Counted from the stretch's first letter, positions 26,023-35,439 are shown. The stretch is 64,000 nucleotides of DNA from Flavobacterium phycosphaerae (GCF_010119235.1 NZ_JAAATZ010000001.1:898501-962500); one strand, 5' to 3'. Made by a program: numbers and translations. The notes: generated by a model from the letters alone, not told the origin.

Positions 26023-27198
26023 TTAGACTAAAATTTTAAAATTATTATATAATGATTGATGCAATAAAACTGCAGCAGCCGCACTCCAAGCACAGTTGGA
26101 AACACCATTAGGCTCATTGGTTTTAGAATTGAAATTTTCATAAAAAGAAAATTCCAGCTTAGCATTTGCCTCGTTTATATTTTCCAAAATCAATGCTGCC
26201 TTTTTTTCTTCCGCTTTTGCCAATAAGGCCAATCCAAAAAATCCGTTTACCATAGGCCAACTTCCTCCGTTATGAAACTCATAAGGATAATTTCGGAATT
26301 CATATTTGCAATTGTTCTTCAATAAATTCCAATGCTCATCAGTTTCTAAAATAGGTGGCCAAAATGCGGGGAGTAATCCTAACCTAGTTTCTTTTGCTAA
26401 TGAAACCGAATGATTGATAATCTTTTTTTGAAAAACAGTTGAGCCAATATTTAGCAAAGCAACCAATGAATTGGCAAAGGCATCAAACTGTGTTTTATAG
26501 CCCGATGGTGAAAAAGAACATGGCATGAAATCTTGGAAATCAACTTCATTGTAGGCCCGTTCATGGTATTTTTCTCCCTCTGTATGAGGCATGAAATTGA
26601 TTTCAATTTGCTTAGTGATTTGTATAATTTTTTCGGTTATGACATCACTTTTAACAAAGTAGTTATAGCATTTTAATGCCCATATTCTCAATAGTTGGTC
26701 GTATAACACATAACCGTCTGTTATATATTCATCAGCCCAATTCCCTGAAAGCGGGACATATACAAGATGTTTATTGTTGAATTCCCAAGAATCCAAAAGA
26801 GCAAGACACTTCTCAATTTGACTATTGTGACTGCTCACAAAAGACACATCACATTTATAAAAAGCATATTGACAAACTCCTATGATAAACCAAGTTACTG
26901 CATCAACTCTGCCTGCCAAACCTCCATAACTCACTTCCGTTCCTACCTCATTAATCAAAACATTTGAGGGAATAGTACCTACAGGATGTTGGTTTTTAGC
27001 CAAAGTTTCCAAAGTTTCTTTAAAGGCATTTATTAACTCTTCATCGCCTGATGCCAATGCAGCCAACCCGCAAATAACGCCATCACGGGCCCAAACTCTT
27101 TTATAATTGGAGGTGTTTTCGGCACTAGCCAAAAAACCTTGGGGTGTGGCAACCTTTCGCAATAACTCAATCGACTTGTCGTAGGCTAAACTATTCAC
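26023..27198 (-). CDS. Six-hairpin glycosidase (GH100/amylo-1,6-glucosidase-like), probable sucrose hydrolase
   Basis: A 391-residue cytoplasmic protein without signal peptide. It has features of (alpha/alpha)6 barrel glycosidases: YKRVWARDGVICGLAAL near the N-terminus, GLAGRVDAVTWFIIG, PLSGNWADEYITDGYVLYDQ, and YPYEFHNGGSWPMVNGFFGL. This pattern is found in neutral invertase (GH100) and glycogen-debranching-like proteins. Context (SUT-like transporter, fructokinase, LacI, no GH32 or GH13 gene) makes sucrose cleavage the best guess, an inference only. It overlaps the transporter gene by 8 bases. Confidence 0.72.
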   Translation of the reverse strand: MNSLAYDKSIELLRKVATPQGFLASAENTSNYKRVWARDGVICGLAALASGDEELINAFKETLETLAKNQHPVGTIPSNVLINEVGTEVSYGGLAGRVDAVTWFIIGVCQYAFYKCDVSFVSSHNSQIEKCLALLDSWEFNNKHLVYVPLSGNWADEYITDGYVLYDQLLRIWALKCYNYFVKSDVITEKIIQITKQIEINFMPHTEGEKYHERAYNEVDFQDFMPCSFSPSGYKTQFDAFANSLVALLNIGSTVFQKKIINHSVSLAKETRLGLLPAFWPPILETDEHWNLLKNNCKYEFRNYPYEFHNGGSWPMVNGFFGLALLAKAEEKKAALILENINEANAKLEFSFYENFNSKTNEPNGVSNCAWSAAAAVLLHQSLYNNFKILV

Positions 27199-28501
27199 TG
27201 ATGGCTTGTTTTTTGGTTGAAATAAAAAGGGTTATAATAGCACTAATAATCAGCAATACTCCGGCAAAAGTGATGGCTAGTCTTGCATCATTATGTAAAA
27301 AATGCTTCATAATAAATCCGAAGGTTATCGTTTGGATAAACATGGGTATTACAATCATCATATTTATGATTCCCATATAAACACCGTAACGTTCCTTTGG
27401 AATATTAGAAACAATCATCAAATACGGAATCCCCATCATACTTGCCCATCCTATGCCAAATCCAGTAATAGCAGGAAATAATAAATATTTATTGTGAATG
27501 TGAGGAAATAATAAAAATCCGGTAGCTGCCAAAACCAAACATCCGAAATGCACATGTTTTGGCGAATACTTTTTAGCAAAATACACCAATGAAAACGCAC
27601 ACAAAAAAGTAACAATATTGTACCATCCATTTACTAATCCTGTCCAACTGACTGCTTCTCCATACAATTTAATATCCTTTTCCGGAGTAGTATTCCACAC
27701 GGAAAGGGCTATACTTTTGGATGAATTTTGCCAATAACAAAACAAAGCATACCATTGAAATAAATAAACCAAAGCTAATTGCCACATAACCTTAGGCATT
27801 TCGATTACTGCCTTTATAATATCAGCAAATGGAGTTATAAGACTCAGTCTTTCAGATTGTATTTTTTGCAATTCTTCTTCAGTAGGCGGAATTTCTTTTG
27901 TGGTATAAGAACTCCACCAAACAGAGCCGATGGAACAAAGTGCCCCTAAAAAAAACGAAGCAAAAACCCATGTGGGAAGTTTACCCGTAGTGCCTATAAA
28001 AATTAATGGAAAAATAAAAAGCGAGAGGTTAGCCAAGGTTTGCCCAAAACCGGTAAAAAAACTTTGTGCCTGAAACCCCATTGGTTGTTGGGATTCATCC
28101 AGTTTATCTGCAATAAAAGCACGATAAGGTTCCATTGCGGTGTTATTTCCTGCATCTAAAATCCAAAGCAAACCGGCAGCCATCCATAATGAGCTACTAA
28201 ATGGAAAAAGAAATAATGCCACGCTGCAAATTAATGCTCCTATTAAGAAAAATGGTTTTCTTCTACCGCCTAATCTTGGCAACCAAGTTTTATCGCTCAA
28301 GGCTCCGATTATGGGCTGAATCAACAGTCCTGTTAATGGTCCGGCCAAATTAAGTAACGGTATTTGATCGGGGTGAGCTCCTAAAAAATCATATATCGGA
28401 TTTACAGCACTTTGTTGCAATCCGAAACTATATTGAATACCAAAAAAACCAACATTCATATTGATGATTTGCCAAAAACTCAAGTGGATTTTTCTATTCA
28501 T
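27191..28501 (-). CDS. MFS/GPH-type disaccharide transporter (SLC45/SUT-like)
   Basis: A 436-residue, twelve-helix inner-membrane transporter. The loop motif ALSDKTWLPRLGGRRKPFFL and the helix segment LLWILDAGNNTAMEPYRAFI resemble plant sucrose transporters and SLC45 proteins, which are proton-sugar symporters. It should import sucrose or a related glucoside from the periplasm after passage through the TonB receptor. It lies 6 bases after the glutaredoxin-like gene and overlaps the glycosidase gene by 8 bases. Confidence 0.87.
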   Translation of the reverse strand: MNRKIHLSFWQIINMNVGFFGIQYSFGLQQSAVNPIYDFLGAHPDQIPLLNLAGPLTGLLIQPIIGALSDKTWLPRLGGRRKPFFLIGALICSVALFLFPFSSSLWMAAGLLWILDAGNNTAMEPYRAFIADKLDESQQPMGFQAQSFFTGFGQTLANLSLFIFPLIFIGTTGKLPTWVFASFFLGALCSIGSVWWSSYTTKEIPPTEEELQKIQSERLSLITPFADIIKAVIEMPKVMWQLALVYLFQWYALFCYWQNSSKSIALSVWNTTPEKDIKLYGEAVSWTGLVNGWYNIVTFLCAFSLVYFAKKYSPKHVHFGCLVLAATGFLLFPHIHNKYLLFPAITGFGIGWASMMGIPYLMIVSNIPKERYGVYMGIINMMIVIPMFIQTITFGFIMKHFLHNDARLAITFAGVLLIISAIITLFISTKKQAISE

Positions 28502-28507
28502 GATAAG

Positions 28508-28843
28508 CTATTTTAACTTTTTGAGAAATTCCTCAAAAACACCATTATTAGTAAAAATAATTCCTTGCTTATCAATAACTGGTATCCCAAGGTTTGAGGT
28601 GCTTATTCCGGCATTTTTTAACTTAAATAACATTTCGTGTAAAGCTTCTTGATTCTTATCGATGTCAAAAAAAACGAATTCAATATTATTATCTTTTAAA
28701 TATTTTTTAGTGTCAATACAATAATGACAATCTTCACTACCATAGACTATCATAACCGATTTTGTCTGTTTCTTTTCCTGAGCATACAGACTACAATTAA
28801 AAACTAGAGCAAAAAAGAAAATGAGTAGGGCTGATTTTTTCAT
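28508..28843 (-). CDS. Exported glutaredoxin/thioredoxin-like protein
   Basis: A 111-residue protein with an N-terminal signal sequence (MKKSALLIFFFALVFNCSLYAQ; it could also be lipidated at Cys17) and a compact thioredoxin fold. The redox pair is in GSEDCHYCIDTK (C-x2-C) and the cis-proline is in LGIPVIDKQG. It is probably periplasmic. Its position between the TonB receptor and the sugar transporter, 6 bases from the latter, implies co-transcription, but a redox role in sugar uptake is not obvious. No partner oxidase or reductase is nearby. Confidence 0.82.
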   Translation of the reverse strand: MKKSALLIFFFALVFNCSLYAQEKKQTKSVMIVYGSEDCHYCIDTKKYLKDNNIEFVFFDIDKNQEALHEMLFKLKNAGISTSNLGIPVIDKQGIIFTNNGVFEEFLKKLK

Positions 28844-28895
28844 GGTTTCAACAGTTTGGTAAAATAGCTTAAAAATAGACTATTTCTTTTTTAAA

Positions 28896-28936
28896 AATAA
28901 TTCCCATACCAATTATTCATTGGTATAGGAATTATT
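28896..28936 (-). terminator. Hairpin after the TonB receptor gene
   Basis: Two 18-base arms pair with one C/A mismatch (28896-28913 with 28919-28936; cores ATACCAAT/ATTGGTAT and AATAATTCC/GGAATTATT), followed on the minus strand by a T-run. It lies 22 bases past the receptor stop and could attenuate read-through into the downstream sugar genes. Confidence 0.65.
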
Positions 28937-28957
28937 CAAATTAAACATGAAATTATT

Positions 28958-31584
28958 TTAAAACTTATAAGACAATGCCATAGAAACTGATCTTCCCGGC
29001 AGAGGTCTTGCTCTAACGTAGTTAACTGTATTCTCTGTAATGTTTCCTTCTTCAGCTTCTGTAATGGCTAAAGTGTTGAAAAGGTTGTTTCCTGCTAAGT
29101 TTAAAGACAATCCTTTGGTTACTGTAACTTCAACAAATCCGTTTACAATCATGAAACCGTCCATAACCAATTGGTTACTGTCTTGTGTGTAAGCTTTTGT
29201 TTGACCAATGAAACTTAAACCAACAGCATTTTTGTTTTGTGAAAATTTGTACGTTGGAATAAAGTTGTACATCATTTTAGGTTGTCTTCTTGGGTCGTTA
29301 CCGTCGTTAGCACCTGAAGTAATTTCAGCTTTAGTATACGTAAATCCTCCACGTAAATTCAAATTAGCTGTTGCATTGTATGACGTTTCTAACTCCAATC
29401 CCATTGATTTGTAGTCATTATCAATAATGCTGTTAGAAGTCGCCTCATATCCGCCTTGCTCATTTGTTTTTGAACTAAATAGAGTAGCATATACATACCC
29501 TTTTGTGAATTTTCTTTTATAACCAATCTCAGCTTGGTTTAGATAATCCAAAGTATTCATTTTGTCACCGTCAAGATAATTTAACCCTGAGAATAAAATT
29601 CTGTCTGCTTTTGCTGAAGCACCTCTACTGTATCTGGCAAAAACTGATTGTTGTGCGTCAATTAAATAATTGGCACCAAAAGAATATGAAACATAGTGAT
29701 ATTGATAATCAACTGCGGTAGTATTTGCTGTGTTTATAGCAGATACACTAGATTCCGGAGCTGAAATTACACCATCATTGTTGATATCATAAGCTGTTTG
29801 TGAAGAACCGGCAAACGAACCATTTACTTGTCCTTTGTCATAACGAACACCTGCTTCTAACGAAAGTTTATCTGTAGCATCAAAAGAAACGTTAGCATAA
29901 GGAGCTGAAACATTGTATTGTGTATCATAGTTACGAGTACAACAGTTGCCCCAAGCCGGAACACCATAAGCATACAAACCATTTACTGAAAGTGGATTTC
30001 CACCGGCGTCAAAAACATTGATTAATCTTGGATTGTTATCTGACACTTCTTGAAGATACGAATTCCACAACCATGACATCGAAATGTTTTGAATCGATTT
30101 GAAATATCCGGCTGTTACGCCTACTTTATCGAATTTCTTTGTAATTCTTAAGTCGTTCATAAAGTTGTCCATGTTGTTCAATTGTGTATCAAACATGTGA
30201 ATTCGGGCAACCAATCCGTTTGGATTGTTGAAAGGAGTTCCGTCATTAGCATAGGCTAAAGTTGAACCGGCACCAAATGAATTGGCAATAGTTCCTGCTG
30301 TAGCAACTTCAGCCGGGAATGGGGCAACAAATGCTCCACTGTTTGATGAAAAACGACCATTATCGGTTACTTTCCAACCGTCAGCCAATTCAAAGGTAGC
30401 ACTGGCTCCAATTGACTTTGAAACCGGATGCATTCCATCAGAAACTTTATCTCTTCTCAATTCACCATTAGGACCTAAACCAACATTATAATCTAAATAA
30501 ACAGATTGCATGGCTCCAGATGTTGCATCATATCCGCTGATGCTTCCCCAATTTGGACTAGCATTTGTACCACTAACTTGCATCGGCATAGGCATAAAGG
30601 CTGCTGCTCTGTCATTCAAAAATTTTGCATAAACAGTTACTGAACCTTTTTCGAATTCTTTGGTAACATTAAATTTAACTTGTCCACCATTATTGGCTAC
30701 AAAACCAGGGCTTCTTACTCCTTCACCGGTTCTGTAAAAACCACCGGCATGAAAGTATAACCCATCTCCAATTCTGGCTCCGTATTCTAAGTCGGTTCTG
30801 AAATCATTGTAATCTAAACCAAAACTAGTCGCCATACTTCCGCCTTCCGTTTTACCCGTTTTGCTGATAAAATTGATAATTCCCCGGGAGAATTTGAAGA
30901 TAATGTAGAAGCTGAACCTCCTCTAATTGCTTCGATTTTGGCTATATTTCTGTCGAATCTTGTAAAAATATCAGCTGTAGCGAAAGCAATATCACCATAT
31001 AAAAGTACCGGTAACCCGTCTTCTTGTATTTGTAAATACTTTGAACCTCCGGAAGAAATAGGCACTCCACGAACTGCAATATTAGCATTCCCTTCACCTC
31101 CTGAAGACTCTGAACGAATACCGGGAATGGTTCTAAAAATTTCAGCCGTTGATCTGGGAGCCGATTGCTCAACTTGTTTAACGTCTAAAGTAGTAATTGA
31201 AACGCTTGATTTAAGTTTAGCTTTTGGATTTACAACTCCGGTAACAACCACCTCTTCTAATGAATTGGCGTCATCCTGCATTTGGAAGTCTAAAGTAGTT
31301 TTACCACTGATGTTGACCGATTTTTTTTGAGTTGCCAAACCGATGAACGAAACGCTAACTGAAGCAGAACCATCGCTCAAACCCGAAATAGAATAATTCC
31401 CATCGGCATCGGTAACCGTAGACTTTGAAGCTTTTTCTACAACTACATTAGCTCCGACAATAGCATTCCCTTTCGAATCAGCTACTTTGCCTGACAAGCT
31501 ACTGTTTTGTGAAAAGGACAGATTAAATAGCATTAAGGCTATAAAAAACAGCAACCTTTTCATAAATAAAGTACTTTTTTTCAT
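28958..31584 (-). pseudogene. TonB-dependent receptor, frameshifted (probable sucrose receptor)
   Basis: An outer-membrane receptor. The N-terminal part has a signal peptide (MKRLLFFIALMLFNLSFSQ), a carboxypeptidase-regulatory-like domain (SGKVADSKGNAIVGANVVVE), a TonB-box region (LEEVVVTG) and a plug domain. The C-terminal part is the 22-strand barrel ending in RPLPGRSVSMALSYKF. The two halves are in different frames. Adding one G to the G4 run (CCCC at 30882-30885 on the plus strand) gives SPGGIINFISKTGKTEGGS and joins them into an 875-residue protein of normal build. No SusD partner is present. The LacI operators lie upstream. Translation could start at 31584 or at the ATG at 31563. Confidence 0.92.
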
Positions 31585-31670
31585 TTTTTGTAATTTGTTT
31601 GATTAGTAATTATTGTTGATTTATTTTCCGAAATTATATTTTTAGTTAACAAAATTTTATGAAAACAGCA

Positions 31671-31686
31671 TCGAAAACGTTTTCGA
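31671..31686 (+). promoter_or_regulatory. LacI-family operator 1
   Basis: The perfect 16-bp palindrome TCGAAAACGTTTTCGA with the central CG of LacI-family operators. It lies between the divergent TonB receptor and lacI-type genes. The second operator is 21 bp away, centre to centre. Confidence 0.82.
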
Positions 31687-31713
31687 AATTACCGAAAACG
31701 TTTTCGGTAATTT
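31686..31713 (+). promoter_or_regulatory. LacI-family operator 2
   Basis: A perfect 28-bp palindrome centred at 31699.5 with core ACCGAAAACGTTTTCGGT. It ends 28 bases before the lacI-type start codon, so binding here should repress that gene and, with operator 1, the receptor promoter. Confidence 0.85.
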
Positions 31714-31741
31714 ATTGATATTTTTTTATCATATTTGTTAA

Positions 31742-32761
31742 ATGAGAGATATAACTTTAAAACAAATTGCAGAAACCTTAGGAATATCTATTACTACTGT
31801 TTCTAAAGCTTTGAAAAACTATCCTGATGTAAGTCCGAAGACTAGAAAGGCCGTTTTAGACTTAGCAAATTCGTTAAGCTATACTCCAAACAGTTTTGCC
31901 GTAAATCTTAGAACTAAAGAATCTAAAACCATCGGACTGATTATCCCTGAAGTGGTGCATCATTTTTTCTCAAATGTTATCAATGGTATTATTGATGAAG
32001 CAGAAAAAAAAGGGTATTTGGTAATTATTCTACAATCCAATGAATCTTTGGAAATGGAAAAGAAACAAGTAGAGCTCTTGATGAATAAAAGAGTTGACGG
32101 CATTATTATGTCTTTATCCAACCAATCGAACGATGACGAACATATAAAAGACATCATCAGAAAAGAAATTCCTTTTGTAATGTTCGATAAAATTTCGAAA
32201 CTTATTCCATGCTCTAAAGTAATTATAAACGATCAAAAAGCGGCCTTCAACGCAGTAGAACACCTGATTAGTAAAGGCTGTAAAAAAATTGCTCACATAC
32301 GAGGTCCGGTAAATCCTCAAAATGCTATTGACCGCTTTCTGGGTTACAAAAAAGCGCTTGAAAAAAACAACATCCCTTTTGATCCAAAATTAGTTTATAC
32401 TTGTAAAAATGTAACCTTTGAAGAAGGTAAAATGTTTGCCAAACAAATTGCAAAAGAACACCCCAATGTTGATGGCGTTTTTGTGATTACTGATTTAGTA
32501 GCCGTGGGGGTTTTAGCTCATTTTAATGAAGTTGGAATCAATGTGCCCGAACAAGTAAAAGTTATCGGATTCAGTAATTGGTTTATGTCACAAGTAATAA
32601 CACCTAAACTCAGCACTGTTGACCAACCCAGCTTTGAAATGGGTGTAGAATCGTTCAAGTTATTGCTAGAAGAAATAAATTCAAAAAAAGACGTGCAACT
32701 ATTTCATCCCAAGACTATTGAATTAGAAACGAATATTATAGAGCGAGAATCTACCGCATAA
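31742..32761 (+). CDS. LacI-family transcriptional regulator of the sugar locus
   Basis: A 339-residue regulator. The N-terminal helix-turn-helix and hinge are clear (TLKQIAETLGISITTVSKAL ... LANSLSYTPNSFAVNLRT). They are followed by a periplasmic-binding-protein-like sensor domain (KTIGLIIPEVVHHFFSNVIN, GVFVITDLVAVGVLA, VIGFSNWFMSQVITPKLSTV). It probably senses sucrose, fructose or a phosphate thereof. Two LacI-type palindromes sit directly upstream, so it should control itself and the divergent receptor and uptake genes. It converges on tRNA-Leu. Confidence 0.93.
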   Translation: MRDITLKQIAETLGISITTVSKALKNYPDVSPKTRKAVLDLANSLSYTPNSFAVNLRTKESKTIGLIIPEVVHHFFSNVINGIIDEAEKKGYLVIILQSNESLEMEKKQVELLMNKRVDGIIMSLSNQSNDDEHIKDIIRKEIPFVMFDKISKLIPCSKVIINDQKAAFNAVEHLISKGCKKIAHIRGPVNPQNAIDRFLGYKKALEKNNIPFDPKLVYTCKNVTFEEGKMFAKQIAKEHPNVDGVFVITDLVAVGVLAHFNEVGINVPEQVKVIGFSNWFMSQVITPKLSTVDQPSFEMGVESFKLLLEEINSKKDVQLFHPKTIELETNIIERESTA

Positions 32762-32768
32762 CATCATA

Positions 32769-32796
32769 AAAAAAACCTCCCATTTCTGAGAGGTTT
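32769..32796 (-). terminator. Intrinsic terminator of tRNA-Leu
   Basis: Stem AAACCTC/GAGGTTT (32773-32779 with 32790-32796), followed on the minus strand by a run of eight T. It directly follows the tRNA 3' end. Confidence 0.8.
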
Positions 32797-32798
32797 AG

Positions 32799-32878
32799 TA
32801 CCCGGAGTGGGAATCGAACCCACACACCTAAGTACACGAGTTTGAGTCGTGCGCGTCTACCAATTCCGCCATCCGGGC
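32799..32878 (-). tRNA. tRNA-Leu (anticodon CAA)
   Basis: The minus strand reads acceptor GCCCGGA with TCCGGGT (one G-U), anticodon stem CACGA/TCGTG with loop CTCAAAC (anticodon CAA), a short variable arm, and T arm GTGGG/CCCAC with TTCGATT. The length of 80 bases fits a class II tRNA with a small variable arm. CCA is not encoded. Confidence 0.95.
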
Positions 32879-32937
32879 TAAGGAGTAAATGACAAATAGC
32901 TGTCATTCGGACATTGATGTTTATCAATTTGTGGGTG

Positions 32938-32945
32938 CAAATGTA
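32938..32945 (-). promoter_or_regulatory. -7 box of tRNA-Leu
   Basis: On the minus strand it reads TACATTTG, a consensus -7 box 60 bases before the tRNA. A TTTG at 32967-32970, 21 bases further upstream, may be the -33 element. Confidence 0.55.
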
Positions 32946-33011
32946 AATAATTTTTCTTCATACCATCAAAAAAATAGTTAAAAATATCCTTTCACACTCG
33001 GATTTAATTTC

Positions 33012-33019
33012 TAAATTTG
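33012..33019 (+). promoter_or_regulatory. -7 box of prs
   Basis: TAAATTTG is a perfect -7 box. It implies a leader of about 115 bases before the prs start, which contains a short open frame (33070-33153). Confidence 0.6.
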
Positions 33020-33069
33020 CACCGCGTTACAGCAACACACAACTAACTAACTACATCCGAGGCAATTAT

Positions 33070-33153
33070 ATGCATCAAGTTTTGACAAATGACAAAGCCG
33101 AATGGTATAGAGCGCAACGGAATAAAAACAACAAATTACAATGTCGCATTTAG
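33070..33153 (+). other. Short upstream open frame in the prs leader
   Basis: A 27-codon frame beginning ATG CAT CAA and ending TAG at 33151-33153. It overlaps the first 13 bases of prs in another frame. It could be a leader peptide that couples or controls prs translation, or a chance frame. No codon pattern or repeat of regulatory type is evident. Confidence 0.25.
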
Positions 33154-34082
33154 AACCAGAAGCAAAGATTTTTGCGTGTTCGCAAAGCGTCTATCTAGCT
33201 GAACAAATTGCCAGTCATTATGGTGTTCCGCTGGGTAAAGTTACGTTCTCAAAATATAGTGATGGTGAATTTCAGCCTTCGTTTGAAGAGTCTATAAGAG
33301 GTTTACGCGTTTTTATTGTCTGCTCCACTTTTCCCAGTGCCGACAATTTAATGGAGCTATTGTTAATGATTGATGCCGCAAAACGAGCCTCAGCCAGACA
33401 CATTACTCCCGTAATTCCTTATTTTGGATGGGCAAGACAAGACCGAAAAGACAAACCCAGAGTTCCGATTGGAGCCAAGCTAGTAGCCAAATTATTGGAA
33501 ACAGCTGGTGCCACAAGAATCATGACGATGGATTTACACGCCGATCAAATACAAGGGTTTTTCGAAAAACCGGTAGACCACTTGTTTGCATCGACTATCT
33601 TTTTGCCTTATGTTAAAAGTCTGCAATTAGACAACTTAACAATTGCTTCGCCCGACATGGGAGGTTCTAAAAGAGCTTACGCCTATTCTAAATTTTTAGA
33701 ATCAGATGTAGTGATTTGTTACAAACAAAGAAAAGCCGCCAACGTAATTGGCACTATGGAGTTGATTGGAGAAGTGAAAGGCAGAAACGTGATTTTGGTA
33801 GATGACATGGTCGACACCGGAGGCACATTAGCCAAAGCGGCAGATTTAATGATTGAAAAAGGTGCTTTAAGTGTGAGAGCCATTTGTACCCACGCCATCC
33901 TTTCGGGAGACGCGTATGACAAAATAGAAAATTCACAGTTAAGCGAATTAATAGTAACCGATTCTATTCCATTAAAGAGAGCATCGAAAAAAATAAAAGT
34001 GGTGAGTTGTGCTCCGCTTTTTGCCGAAGTAATGCACATGGTGCAACACAACAATTCCATCAGCGGTAAATTCCTGATGTAA
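33141..34082 (+). CDS. prs: Ribose-phosphate pyrophosphokinase
   Basis: It makes PRPP from ribose 5-phosphate and ATP, for nucleotides, His and Trp. The 313-residue length is normal. Visible are the ATP-binding region YFGWARQDRKDKPRVPIGAK, the MDLHADQIQGFF motif and the PRPP loop NVILVDDMVDTGGTLAKAA. It lies 42 bases before rplY and probably shares its transcript. Confidence 0.97.
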   Translation: MSHLEPEAKIFACSQSVYLAEQIASHYGVPLGKVTFSKYSDGEFQPSFEESIRGLRVFIVCSTFPSADNLMELLLMIDAAKRASARHITPVIPYFGWARQDRKDKPRVPIGAKLVAKLLETAGATRIMTMDLHADQIQGFFEKPVDHLFASTIFLPYVKSLQLDNLTIASPDMGGSKRAYAYSKFLESDVVICYKQRKAANVIGTMELIGEVKGRNVILVDDMVDTGGTLAKAADLMIEKGALSVRAICTHAILSGDAYDKIENSQLSELIVTDSIPLKRASKKIKVVSCAPLFAEVMHMVQHNNSISGKFLM

Positions 34083-34124
34083 TTCAAGTAAGTATTTTTT
34101 ATTTATTAACTATATATTTTTACA

Positions 34125-34733
34125 ATGAAATCGATTACGATTAAAGGACAAGAAAGAGAAACCGTAGGAAAGAAAGCTACTAAAGCCCTACGCGATGCTG
34201 GAATGGTCCCTTGCGTTATTTACGGAGGAACTACACCAGTGCATTTTGCAGCAGAAGAAAAAGCATTCAAAGGCTTGGTTTACACTCCAAACGCACACAC
34301 CGTTGTGGTTGATTTGGCTGGAAAAACTACCAATGTTATTCTTCAAGACATTCAGTTTCACCCGGTATCTGACAAAATTTTACACATTGATTTCTTTCAA
34401 TTAAACGAAAGCAAAGAAATCACTATGGAAGTTCCGGTGAAAATCACAGGTACCTCACCAGGTGTATTATTAGGAGGTGATTTACGTTTGAACCAAAGAA
34501 GATTAAAAGTGAAAGCTTTACCAAAAAATCTTCCGGATTTTGTTGAAGCTAACATTTCTGAATTGCAAATGGGTAACAAATTATACGTTACCAAATTAGA
34601 AGCGAAAAACTTCAAATTGATGCACCCAGACAACACTGTGGTTTGTCAAGTGAAGATTTCACGTGCTGCTATGAAAGCTGCTCAAGAAGCGGCAAAAGCA
34701 GCAAAAGCACCTGCAAAAGGAAAGAAAAAATAA
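34125..34733 (+). CDS. rplY: 50S ribosomal protein L25/general stress protein Ctc
   Basis: This protein binds 5S rRNA in the large ribosomal subunit. The 202-residue long form has the N-terminal L25 domain ([39 protein letters not shown]) and a C-terminal beta domain ([20 protein letters not shown]). It ends in an Ala/Lys-rich tail. The order prs-rplY-pth is common in many bacteria. A terminator follows. Confidence 0.96.
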   Translation: MKSITIKGQERETVGKKATKALRDAGMVPCVIYGGTTPVHFAAEEKAFKGLVYTPNAHTVVVDLAGKTTNVILQDIQFHPVSDKILHIDFFQLNESKEITMEVPVKITGTSPGVLLGGDLRLNQRRLKVKALPKNLPDFVEANISELQMGNKLYVTKLEAKNFKLMHPDNTVVCQVKISRAAMKAAQEAAKAAKAPAKGKKK

Positions 34734-34753
34734 TTTTCAATTCTTTACATACA

Positions 34754-34783
34754 AAAGCATCGGTTTACGCCGGTGCTTTTTTT
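34754..34783 (+). terminator. Intrinsic terminator after rplY
   Basis: AAAGCATCGG pairs with CCGGTGCTTT (one G-U) around TTTACG, followed by a T-run. It separates prs-rplY from pth. Confidence 0.85.
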
Positions 34784-34799
34784 ATGAAATCAAATTAGC

Positions 34800-34807
34800 T
34801 ACTTTTG
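34800..34807 (+). promoter_or_regulatory. -7 box of pth
   Basis: TACTTTTG matches the consensus and lies 4 bases before the ATG at 34812. Transcription would start at or just after that ATG, which favours the later start at 34869 or near-leaderless translation. Confidence 0.5.
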
Positions 34808-34811
34808 CGGC

Positions 34812-35435
34812 ATGAATTGGTTTAAAAATCTTTTTACAACAACTGCAAAAGCTGAAAACACGGAACCTATGAAAAAATACCTCATCGTCGGTCTTGGTAA
34901 TATCGGTGCCGAATATGTCAACACGCGACACAACATCGGTTTCAAGGTTTTAGATTATGTAGCTCGGGAAGCCAACTTGTCATTTGAAACGGCCAAACTA
35001 GGTGCTGTAGCCGAATACAATGTAAAAGGAAGAAAACTCATCCTGTTGAAACCCAATACGTACATGAACCTCAGCGGTAAAGCGGTAAAATATTGGATGG
35101 AAAAAGAAAACATTGCCAAAGAAAACATCTTGGTAATTACTGACGATTTAAATTTACCCTTCGGAACCATCCGCATCAAAGCCAAAGGCAGCGACGGTGG
35201 GCATAATGGATTAAAGAATATTCAATTACTGTTGAACACTACTGAATATCCCCGCTTCCGTTTCGGTATCAGCGATGAATTCAAAAAAGGCCAACAAGTA
35301 GATTATGTTTTAGGTGAATGGCACGAAGCGGAAAAAGTAAAATTGATGGAACGTTTTGTGGTAGCCAAAGAAATTATCGAATCCTTCGCTTTGGCCGGTT
35401 TAACCAACACCATGAATTCCTTCAACGGAAAATAA
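34812..35435 (+). CDS. pth: Peptidyl-tRNA hydrolase
   Basis: It recycles peptidyl-tRNA released from stalled ribosomes. Family motifs are YLIVGLGNIGAEYVNTRHNI (with catalytic His and Asn), LLKPNTYMNLSGKAV, VITDDLNLPFGTIRIKAKGS and GGHNGLKNI. The frame from 34812 gives 207 residues with a 19-residue N-terminal extension. The ATG at 34869 (MKKYLIVGLGN) gives 188 residues, the classical form, and fits the promoter better. I list the longer frame because such extensions occur in relatives. Confidence 0.93.
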   Translation: MNWFKNLFTTTAKAENTEPMKKYLIVGLGNIGAEYVNTRHNIGFKVLDYVAREANLSFETAKLGAVAEYNVKGRKLILLKPNTYMNLSGKAVKYWMEKENIAKENILVITDDLNLPFGTIRIKAKGSDGGHNGLKNIQLLLNTTEYPRFRFGISDEFKKGQQVDYVLGEWHEAEKVKLMERFVVAKEIIESFALAGLTNTMNSFNGK

Positions 35436-35439
35436 CCTA

